A DNA stretch of 64,000 nucleotides, taken from contig JAJGBQ010000001.1 in NCBI GenBank assembly GCA_022457065.1, forward strand, positions 806,001 to 870,000, in the 5' to 3' direction. The notes under the pieces are model-generated. The model was not told the DNA's origin, did not search any database, and saw nothing but the letters and a program-made list of their open reading frames with translations. Origin of the DNA: Curvularia sp. ZM96. Its lineage: Eukaryota; Ascomycota; Dothideomycetes; Pleosporales; Pleosporaceae. The position numbers were made by a program, and so were the translations under genes. Positions 55,733-64,000 of this stretch are shown piece by piece (the stretch's first letter is position 1; each line of letters opens with the position of its first letter).

Positions 55733-57383
55733 ATGGCGAGCGAAACTGACGACAGGGCGAAGATCGTGCAGTACACCACTGACGAGGCGCCGCCGTCCCC
55801 GCCTACTCAAGATGAGGGCAGTGTCCAGGAGGACAATGCGTATGTTTACGACGATTCCCAAAAGTTGGGCTATACCGCGACTGTCTTTGTGATTCTGAAT
55901 AAGATGATTGGGACCGGTAGTAAGTATAGTTAGCTGCATAGCACCAGACCGTTACTGATGTTCAACCGTCTTCTCCACGCCTTCTGGTATCTTCGCTGTG
56001 ACCGGTTCGGTCGGAGTATCACTTTTCCTCTGGATCATCGGCGGTATCCTTACGTTTTGCGGACTCTCCGTTTTCCTCGAGTTTGGTCTTGCGATTCCCC
56101 GGTCCGGTGGCGAAAAGAATTATCTGGAGCGAGTCTATCGTCATCCGAAGTACATGGCAACATGCGTTTTAGCGGCACAGATGCTTTTCCTAGGGTTCTC
56201 ATCCGGCAACTCCCTGGCGTTTGGCCGTTATGTTCTTTTCGCGTCTGGCTCAGAATCACCCGATGGCTGGGCAGCGCGCGGTATTGCTGTTGCATGCGTA
56301 ACGTTTGCTGTCACTCTTCATGCCACGCTGCCAAAGTGGGGTATCCGCCTTTTTAACGCCCTCGGAATATTCAAGGTCTTTATTCTCTTGTTTATCGTCT
56401 TCTCCGGCTTCGCCGCCCTTGCTGGCCATCTGAAAATCGAACAGCCGCATAATTTTGACAACGCATTTCGCCTTGAAGTCGGTGATGGCTACGGTGGAGG
56501 AGGTGCATACGGATACTGCCAGGCTCTTCTTCGCATCATATACTCATACAAGGGCTGGGAGAATGCCAACTACGTCTTGGGAGAAATCAAAAACCCTAAG
56601 AAAACGCTCAGCTGGTCCGCACCTCTTGCTGTCGGCGGAACGACTGTTCTATACGTACTTGCGAACGTTGCTTACTTTGCCGCCATCCCGAAATCCGATC
56701 TTGCGAAGAGCGAAGTTATCGTTGCTGGCTTATTTTTCCGTAATGTCTTCGGTAACAGTGCTGGAGCACGTAGTCTTCCGGCGTTTGTCGCACTGAGCAA
56801 TCTGGGCAATGTTCTCGCAGTCAGCTTTGCGCATGCTCGGCTGAACCAGGAGTTCGCGAAAGAAGGATTGCTACCTTTTAGTCGATTCTGGGCGTCGAAT
56901 AAACCATTCAATGCCCCGGCGACTGCTTTGTTCTTACATTGGCTCATCACTGTTATTGTTCTCGTCGCACCACCTGCTGGGCCCGCGTACAATTTCATCA
57001 CCGACCTCTACACCTACCCGGGCGCATGGATCAACGGCTTCGTGACCGCGGGTCTCATCTATCTCCATTATTCGAAAAAGGAGAGCTGGGAGTCTCCGTG
57101 GCATACTTACCTTCCCATCGCTCTATTGTACTTGGCTGCCAATATCTTCCTGGCGCTTGTCCCTTTCATCCCACCGGACGGCGATTGGAACGCAGAAGGT
57201 TACCCCTATTATGTGTTCCCCGTCGTGGGTGTCTCTGTGCTACTCTTAGGTGTGTTCTACTGGACTTGTTGGACAAAGCTATGGCCAAAAATAGGAGGCT
57301 ATAAAATCGTCAGTAAGCGGTATGAGGATGCAGAGGGTAATGAGCACGTCAAGTATGTCAAGGTCTATACCAAACACGACTAA
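55733..57383 (+). CDS. APC-superfamily amino-acid permease (MUP1/MUP3 methionine-permease type), 533 aa
   Basis: Plasma-membrane amino-acid transporter with about twelve spans. Exon 1 is 55733-55919; a GTAAGT donor follows. The family motif MIGTGIFSTPSGIFAVTG in span 1 is restored only if exon 2 starts at 55969, after CAACCG, that is without an AG acceptor. The nearest downstream AG that keeps frame (GGAG, 56012) would delete 16 residues of this substrate-binding segment. The remainder is intact: FLEFGLAIPRSGGEKNYLER, YSYKGWENANYVLGEIKNPK and ARLNQEFAKEGLLPF. Homology to yeast methionine permeases is clear; substrate is inferred. Either the intron uses a non-AG end, or the gene is impaired or the base is wrong. 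It is convergent with the MFS gene. Confidence 0.88.
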
Positions 57384-57897
57384 AGGGAGGCTCTAGCGTG
57401 TACTCAGAAGTGCGTACAATAATATTAGGCCATCATACTCAGCGGCCACTAGAATTGGCATAGTTAATGCATTGCAAATGCTTGTCCATGGTTTGTCCAT
57501 GATACGTGAGGCCTTCCCGTCCTTCCTTTTCTGTTGTTAACCTCCGTTCTTTTTTGTGTCAAAGCGCCAACAAGCTTAGTGAGTGTGATGCCATTACACA
57601 AATAATTCACCTCTATCTGAAACTATGTTCATGTATGAGCCCCTTTAATGAGCGGTCTGCTGAGAGTTTCGATGGCGTACTGTGCGAAGAACAGTCTGTT
57701 AATATCACGCCATTCCAAGTGTGTGTCAATGAGCTGCGGTGAACACATAAGCCTCATTTTATTCCATGTTGTAAAGCTATGAGCTTGACAATGAGTTATG
57801 ATTGTGAAAAGCTTTCATTGCGATCTATAGTCTATTTTCGATTAACGCATCAAGTGGGAGAGTTTATATACACGGCAGCAACTATCTCTACTGACAT
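57384..57897. other. Gap between convergent permease genes
   Basis: 514 bases with the two 3' UTRs; nothing else visible. Confidence 0.5.
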
Positions 57898-59514
57898 CTA
57901 AAGCGCAAAGCGGAAGTCTGGGTGATCATCGCCCAGCTCCTTCATGCTTTGATCAAGAACCTCAGGCAGCTCCAGCCTCCTTTGATCCCGCTTCTTGTTT
58001 TCTTTCTTGCATCCGTACCATGTAATGGTCGCGGCGACAGCTCCCATACAGGCTAAACCCAGGCCCGTGCTGAAGCCAGTACGAAACCTGGGGGCCTCCT
58101 TGAAAAGGAATACGTTGGAGCTGACGAAGGCACCTGCGGTACCGAAGTTGATGATTGCTGCAATTGCAACAGCGCGCTTGTATCCGCTTCCGCAGTTCAT
58201 CGACACCCAAATGATGGAGATTGGCATGGCGAGGTAGCAGCCGCATGCGATGAAGAACATGCCCATGTATCGTACTTTAGGGTTTGATGGGTGCGCAATC
58301 TCAACGATGAGACCTGCTGCAAGAACGGCCCAACCGAACAGGTAGAAGAGGTAGCGGCGCTGCAGCCTCTCGCTCATGTATGCGAATATGACGGAAAAGG
58401 CGGCACCAACGAGGTACACAGGAATGGTGTGAACTTGAGCCTGTATCGCTGTGTAACCAAGACCTTTGAGGATCGTCGGTTGGAAGTTTGCGAGTGAGTT
58501 TGCATTTTCAGTGACTCCGAGATTCATCGCAACACTGCCGAAGCGTTAGTATCGATTTTCACATAGTAACGAGACAAGGGGCTTACCCAGTCCAAATCTT
58601 CCAATCTTTCAAGTACTCGAGAGCCTTCTTGAGTGTAATTTCGTCGTCAGAGACATGGCCTCCATCGGCCTCCACACGTGCGAGCATGAGAGCCTTTTCC
58701 TCGGGCGACAGGAAATTGCAGTTCTCCGGGAATGGGGGAATAAAGGGAAAGCAAACAATGCTGATGAAGATTGTCACGCAGCCTTCGATGATGAAAATCC
58801 TTTTTTTAGTTAGCAGTCAGCCGCCAGAACTATGTGAAGTGCAGACTCACCACCTCCAAGCGCCGTAGCCCGCAGTACCGCTCATTCTAGAGATCAGCGA
58901 CGAAAGGAACCCGTTGATAGCACCAGCAATGATACCAGCAGTGAGAAAGTAGACATATCGTGTGAGATACTCGCGCTTGGAGTAGTAGGCGCCAATAAGA
59001 TAGGCTGAACCGGATATGAAAGCCGCTTCGGCAATACCAGTGAGTAGACGGCAAACAACCAGTTGTTCCCATCGCTTCACAAGTCCAGATCCAATGACTG
59101 TGATACCCCAACAGAACATCATGATGCACAAAGTCTTTGGTCCATACTTCTTGAACGCAATCTGAAGAGGGACTCCTGCAACAAGGTATCCAAGATTAAA
59201 GACCCATACACTGATGTTGAAGCGCTGACCGATGAGGTTCAGCTCTTTCTCCATACCAGCGATTTTTGCATTTCCGATGTTTGCTCTGAAAACCCCATTA
59301 GTTCTGCAGTTAGAAGACAATGTAATTCTTCTTACCGGTCGATGAAGTTCACAAGATACAGAAGCCATAGTACAGGCAAGATTCTGATGTCAAGTTTTCT
59401 CAGAAGTTTTCGTTCAGCAGCAGGGTCAAAGGTAACTTCGGCCGTCGAACTGGGAGATGATACTGTTGAGTCCTGGACGTAGGCGCCCTTTTCGACCGAG
59501 CTGGGGTTCTCCAT
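57898..59514 (-). CDS. MFS permease of the allantoate/nicotinate (DAL5/TNA1, ACS) type, 487 aa
   Basis: Proton-coupled plasma-membrane transporter for an organic anion. Exons on -: 59336-59514, 58851-59285, 58587-58799 and 57898-58534, introns 50, 51 and 52 nt, phases matching. Acidic N-terminus, then LRKLDIRILPVLWLLYLVNF and IDRANIGNAKIAGM, the family's span-1 signature. VVCRLLTGIAEAAFISGSAY and YYSKREYLTRYVYF lie in the N-half; GWAVLAAGLIVEIAHPSNPK and ISIIWVSMNCGSGYKRAVAI in the C-half. The start at 59514 (TTGCAATGG) is chosen as the first ATG giving a typical N-terminus; the frame is open further upstream. The substrate may be nicotinate, allantoate or an aromatic acid; the downstream FAD monooxygenase favours the last (inference). 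Confidence 0.92.
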
Positions 59515-60917
59515 TGCAAGGTGAGAGCAGAGTTGAGGCGGGGTTGAACGGTAGATTGTGGCGGCAAAGCACTGCGTTTTGAGTAGCCGGTTGACCTGCA
59601 AGGACAAGGGGGTCTGGGAGAACAAGGGCCAATCCCAACCACATGGACATTAACCACTTAGCGACATAATGAGAGAAAAATCTCCAAGCGAGATGCAGAC
59701 GGGACACAGGATGAATCGAGATAGCGTTCTGTTCCAGAAGCCCCGAAATACCCCCAAGCGCTGCAAAGATGGGGTGACAATAAGGCGTCCCGGAAAAGGG
59801 TCTACAGCCATCCCGGTCCCAAGATTTCTCGACCCTCACTCGCTATTGGCGTAACAAGAAATCACCTCTAATGCCCCCCCTGGTCTTTGGGGCTGGCGAG
59901 GCTTGATGTGAGGCCTGGACCTTTGTCTACCATGCTGATTTACAACCGTTAGCCGGCCTAGCATATCGTGGACCAATCGTTGTTGAACAATCGCGGCATA
60001 TCGTACCTCCCAGGCGTTAGTGCATGGTGAACCTTGATAATCGCCAGATGCGCGGGTCGGGCTTGAATTTCCCCTCCGACGGGAGCGGCCAGTTATTCCC
60101 CACGCGACGGGCCGGGTAGAGAGTTTAGCCACGCCCCAATACAATTGATCGAATCTTGAAATTCTCCGCGCTGACGGTAAGCCGCCTGAAACTTAATTGT
60201 TTCTGTAGGAATATTTTTCTCGACGACATACGAAGACTACTAAACTCCTCTTTCAAAAAATCTCGCGCTCTGAGCCTCAAATTCTGCAGAACCGAACCAC
60301 ACCACCGTGCGGGTGCAAGGGCCGAACTGCTTAATCTCGTATTCGGCGAAATATATACTGAGACCCGCTCCGGACTACAAAACCATTGCGAAACCCACCA
60401 CAAGTTATGTAGCCAAGATGGTATAAGACCGCTCGGCCTTTCTTCGAAGCGTGTCATTAGATCAGGGCGATCCTTCAGAGCTACAATAGTGGGTACTGAA
60501 CTGCGGGATACGTACATCCGAAAACCATCACTGTTCTCGTCGAGTCGCACAAGTTGAAAAAATTCTCCTTTCGAGGTGCTGACCTGACAGAACTCGAGTC
60601 CAGAAAGTCGGTCCGGCGCTGGGTATGCGCCAGTGATGTATTGTGGCCGAAAAGGTGCGACGCGGAAGTGGAATCACAACCGTAGGCCCTTTACGCTGGA
60701 GGCTATGCCATGTACCATCATGCATAACAAGGAAGTACCAGAAGCACAGACCGTCAGGCTCAAACAAGATACCAAAGGCCGAAGCTGGGCGTCGCAAGCA
60801 TGGCTGTCAATGAGAAACAGAGCATCTGCTATAAGTCTACTGTAATAACTTCTGGCTCGGTCGATCTTTGAACGTTTTTGAGCTGGCTGTCTGTCAAAAT
60901 TCTGTGCTCACGCGAAA
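59515..60917. promoter_or_regulatory. Divergent region MFS permease / Rhodopsin-domain gene
   Basis: 1.4 kb between divergent starts. Overlapping opposite-strand frames near 60125-60557 (133-141 codons) show no motif and are not called. It should contain two promoters. Confidence 0.5.
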
Positions 60918-62203
60918 ATGTACAGCGCCTACGCTGGCGAGCAGCAAGACTTACGGTGGGTTACCGTGACCTTGACCGCCATTGCGATCATACTTTTAGG
61001 GTTTCGCATATCCATTACCATCAAGAATAGGGGTTGGTTGGGAGTGGAAGATGCTCTGGTCATTGCATCAACTGTAAGTGTTCACTTGCGAATATTGCAG
61101 ACGGACATTGACGCAGAACAGGTCTGGCTGATTATCTTCGCCGTATGTGTCTACATGGCTACAATCTACGGTTTTGGTATGCGTGTCGTGGACATAAAAA
61201 GGACTGGTGGCAACATAAAAGAAGCGATGAAGGTCAGTCAGACAGATCCTGTTGCTATCACTGGGATACTGACATGTCGATCGCAGTTCTTCTGGCTCAC
61301 GCAAGTCTTCTACACTCTGACGAACGGCTTCAACAAGATGGCTTTCGTTGCTCTATATTATCGTGTCTTTCCCATGCCGCGCTTCCGCCTTGTCTGCAAG
61401 ATCTTTTTTGCTATATCCATAGCGTGGACAATATCGTACATATTTGTGGTAATTTTCCAATGTACACCGATACCCCGCGTCTACGATCGATCGATTCCAG
61501 GGACCTGTATCAGCTTCTTCGGACACCGGTAAGCACCATGCTAAATGTGTATATGATCAGCGCTGATTCTCTCTGTAGTTGGTCTAACGCGATCTCAAAT
61601 CTCATAACCGACATCGCGATCTTCATTCTTCCCATGCCAGTCATCGTACGTCTTAACATGTCTGTCGGAAATCGAGTTGGCCTTATAATACTCTTTTCCA
61701 TGGGTTTCTTCATTTGCCTGACGACCGCCCTTCGCATGGGAACACTACCGTTAACCCTGAAGACCAAAGAGCCCACCTGGGAATCTGCGCCTACAAACTT
61801 GTGGAGCTTTATCGAAGCTGCGACTGGAGTTATATGCGCATGTCTGATCAGTCTACGGAAGAGTGTCGCGGCGCTGTGGCCCAAAAAATGGAGGAGCAAC
61901 AAAGGGACCAGTGGCGCATATCAGCAATATGGCAACAGCAGACCCAGTGCTCTTGGGCTTGGTGCATTAAGGAGTGCAGATCCTAATCATTCCTTTGCTA
62001 TGGGCAATGTCAAGAGCAACAAGGGACGGCTAGACGCGTACGAGGACGTGAGCCCTAGCGAGAGTCAGGAGCATATTATGGACAGCAAAAAGACGGTGGC
62101 TCATGTCACAACAAGCCGGCCTCGAAGTACTGGTAGCGGAAGCGACACCATGGAGTACCAATGTATAACTGTCACCACAGATGTAAAGGTTATCCGAGAA
62201 TGA
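60918..62203 (+). CDS. Rhodopsin-domain (SAT4/PTH11-like) integral membrane protein, 377 aa
   Basis: Seven-span membrane protein of the large fungal Rhodopsin_fungi family; some relatives are GPCR-like, most are uncharacterised. Exons 60918-61073, 61122-61232, 61287-61528 and 61579-62203. Intron 1 (48 nt) is stop-free and in frame, so its retention would add 16 residues. Motifs: WLGVEDALVIAST after span 1, YGFGMRVVDIKR, FFWLTQVFYTLTNGFNKMAF, LYYRVFP, IFQCTPIPRVYDRSIPGTC, SNLITDIAIFILPMPVIVRL and LGxxxFICLTTALRMGTL-like span 6. The cytosolic tail of about 110 residues is Ser- and Lys-rich. There is no CFEM domain, so it is not a classical PTH11. It lies about 500 bases upstream of the FAD monooxygenase. 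Confidence 0.9.
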
Positions 62204-62702
62204 TGTCTAAAATGCATAATAGAAAGAGAAACGATTTCATCCAGTGTTCATTTTAGCAGCGAGGGCTGGTGCTCACTCTGAGGCGTTTCAACTGTAATAA
62301 ACATGATACCAGGACCCAAACTATCCGCGTCGTGAACTTTCAGGCATGAATATTTACGGCTCGGGTCCAGCCGGTGTCAAAATGTAGTTACGGACCCAAT
62401 GGTTGTCCGGAACAGCGCTAATTTAGCGCATTGTCTCTGGACCCTCAGTAGGCTAGACGGCAATATCTACATGCAGAGCGTGCCGTCTATGATAGGGTGC
62501 CTGACTCTGCCTGTAAGCTCCACATAACTCCCATGTAAGCGCCAGTACGATATCGCTTAACGGTTACATTGCCATTTGTTTTTCCGCGCAGATCTGCAGT
62601 GTCAGATATTGTTTGCCTTAGTATTTCGATATCACTAGTATCTTCCATCCAGCTCCCCAGTCCACGTACCAACGTCTAAGGCTTACTTGTAGCTTGAGCA
62701 TC
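62204..62702. promoter_or_regulatory. Upstream region of the FAD monooxygenase gene
   Basis: 499 bases between tandem + strand genes; promoter of the monooxygenase presumed. No coding signal. Confidence 0.5.
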
Positions 62703-64000
62703 ATGGCGGTCGAAACAAAACCGCTGAATATTGCGATAGTCGGAGGCGGCATATCAGGACTCGCGCTGACGATTGCAATGCTCACGAAATGCCCACATAT
62801 CCGCGTAACACTTTATGAGTCCGCGAGTGCGTTTGGAGAAATAGGCGCAGGGGTTGGGTTTGAGCCAGTCATGGTTCGCACCATGGGACTAATCGATCCA
62901 CGTATCGCTGCTGCATTCGAAAAATGCACTCAGGGAAACACCATCACGGAACCTCCCCGATGGTTCACCGTCAGAGTTGGCGACGAGCGGAAGAAGGATG
63001 TTGCACTGGGCGAGGAAGTGTTTGTTATGCCGGCTAGGAAAGGCCCTAGAGGTGGTGTGCACCGGGCGCACTTCTTGGATGAGCTGGTCAAATTGGTCCC
63101 AGAAGGCATCGCACAATTCAAAAAGAGACTCCATGACATCACAGAAGCGGAAGATGGATCAGGCGACGTAGTCCTTCACTTTACGGATGGGTCCAAGGCG
63201 CAGCATAACGCGATACTGGGGTGCGATGGAATCAAGTCGCGTACGCGGTCCATCCTTCTAGGCGACTCCGATGCATCAAAAGCGGTATTTTCTGGGAAGT
63301 ACGCGTACCGTGGGCTAATACCCATGGCAAAGGCTATCGAGATTATGGGTCAAGGCATTCCAGAGACGCCGCAATTGTACATGGGCTACCAAGGCCACGT
63401 ACTGATATTTCCTATCGCGAATGGAACGATATTGAATGGTAGGTTATTAGTCATATTCTCAGAGCACTTTACTGATGTCTTTGCAGTGGTAGCCTTTTCT
63501 TCCCGTCCCACGTGGGATAAGTCAGAATGGGTAGTACAAACATCCCGTGAGGACTTGTTGGACGACTATAAGCACTGGACCCCCACGATACGCGCCATCA
63601 TGGGCAGCCTACAGAAGCCTGACATATGGGCGCTATTTGATCACCCCCCTGCGTCTACATACTACTCGGCCAAGCCACTTATCTGTCTCGTGGGTGACGC
63701 AGCCCACGCTTCGACACCTCACCAAGGGGCTGGCGCTGGAATGGGCATTGAAGATGCCTACATCCTTTCTGAACTGCTTTCACAATGCAACACGAAGGAT
63801 GAGATTCAGAAAGCTTTTCATGCATATGACGCAGTGCGAAGGCCGCGTAGTCAGAAACTAGTCAAGACGAGTCGCGAAGCCGGAATGTTGTGGGATCTGG
63901 AAGGAGACGGAGTGGGAGACAATCTCGAGACACTCAAACGAAATGCGGTGACGAGGATGGACTGGATCTGGGATCACGACATCCTCGAAGATATGGCACG
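62703..64000 (+). CDS. FAD-dependent monooxygenase, salicylate hydroxylase-like (3' truncated by window)
   Basis: Class A flavoprotein hydroxylase acting on an aromatic or heteroaromatic substrate with NAD(P)H and O2. Exon 1 is 62703-63438 (ATG in CATCATGGC), intron 63439-63486 (48 nt, GTAGGT...TTGCAG, phase 1), exon 2 is 63487 to beyond the window. The Rossmann FAD motif IVGGGISGLALT lies at about 12-23, the NAD(P)H/FAD-site DG motif in LGCDGIKSRTRS, and the GD motif in VGDAAHASTPHQGAGAGMGI followed by EDA. Also FGEIGAGVGFEP, usual for salicylate hydroxylase and 6-hydroxynicotinate 3-monooxygenase relatives. About 416 residues are visible, close to full family length, so only the C-terminal end is missing. 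Substrate unresolved. Confidence 0.93.
   Translation, partial: MAVETKPLNIAIVGGGISGLALTIAMLTKCPHIRVTLYESASAFGEIGAGVGFEPVMVRTMGLIDPRIAAAFEKCTQGNTITEPPRWFTVRVGDERKKDVALGEEVFVMPARKGPRGGVHRAHFLDELVKLVPEGIAQFKKRLHDITEAEDGSGDVVLHFTDGSKAQHNAILGCDGIKSRTRSILLGDSDASKAVFSGKYAYRGLIPMAKAIEIMGQGIPETPQLYMGYQGHVLIFPIANGTILNGRLLVIFSEHFTDVFAVVAFSSRPTWDKSEWVVQTSREDLLDDYKHWTPTIRAIMGSLQKPDIWALFDHPPASTYYSAKPLICLVGDAAHASTPHQGAGAGMGIEDAYILSELLSQCNTKDEIQKAFHAYDAVRRPRSQKLVKTSREAGMLWDLEGDGVGDNLETLKRNAVTRMDWIWDHDILEDMA

Noticed and set aside
60125..60557. Overlapping open frames of 133 and 141 codons on opposite strands
   Set aside because: Each is a reverse-complement shadow of the other and neither shows a motif; they lie in a divergent promoter region.

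Overview
The window looks like nuclear DNA of a filamentous ascomycete (Pezizomycotina; Dothideomycetes/Pleosporales is my best guess, an inference only). The support is genes split by short GT-AG introns (mostly 43-113 nt, often with a CTNAC-like branch site), Zn2Cys6 and Myb-like regulators, a PNP-NACHT-ankyrin NLR, a CorA-like membrane protein, a Rhodopsin-domain membrane protein, a Crh-type cell-wall enzyme, and an inverted repeat whose arms differ mainly by transitions. I model 20 protein-coding genes, two cut by the window edges. All exon boundaries were read by eye from splice signals, reading-frame continuity and family motifs. I saw no rRNA, tRNA, CRISPR or intact transposon.

Layout. 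1-841: 3' end of a TRK potassium transporter. 4577-13574: three Myb/SANT-like genes in a row (one on -, two on +), separated by unusually long gene-free stretches. 13575-22810: about 9.2 kb with no supportable gene. 22811-32805: housekeeping block with an oxysterol-binding protein (-), nicotinamidase PNC1 (-), cytochrome c oxidase subunit COX4 (+), KEOPS subunit CGI121 (-) and a large Zn2Cys6 regulator (+). PNC1/COX4 and CGI121/Zn2Cys6 are head-to-head pairs with shared promoter regions. 35126-41366: an NLR-like PNP-NACHT-ankyrin gene (-) head-to-head with a CorA-like membrane protein gene (+).

42352-52862: secreted and surface functions, namely an S28 serine peptidase (+), a dual-specificity phosphatase (-), a GPI-anchored GH16/Crh transglycosylase (+), a cytochrome P450 (+) and a pectin methylesterase (-). 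52863-55732: gene-poor, partly AT-rich, with an inverted repeat that resembles a decayed mobile element. 55733-64000: transport and catabolism, namely a MUP-type amino-acid permease (+), an allantoate/nicotinate-type MFS permease (-), a Rhodopsin-domain membrane protein (+) and a salicylate-hydroxylase-like FAD monooxygenase (+, cut by the window end). The MFS permease and the monooxygenase could serve uptake and hydroxylation of an aromatic or heteroaromatic acid, which is inference.

The most unusual points are the cluster of three Myb-like genes (one with a 5-nt first coding exon), a permease intron whose expected 3' splice site reads CCG instead of an AG, a 17-nt microexon joining the phosphorylase and NACHT parts of the NLR, and the inverted repeat near 53.5 kb.
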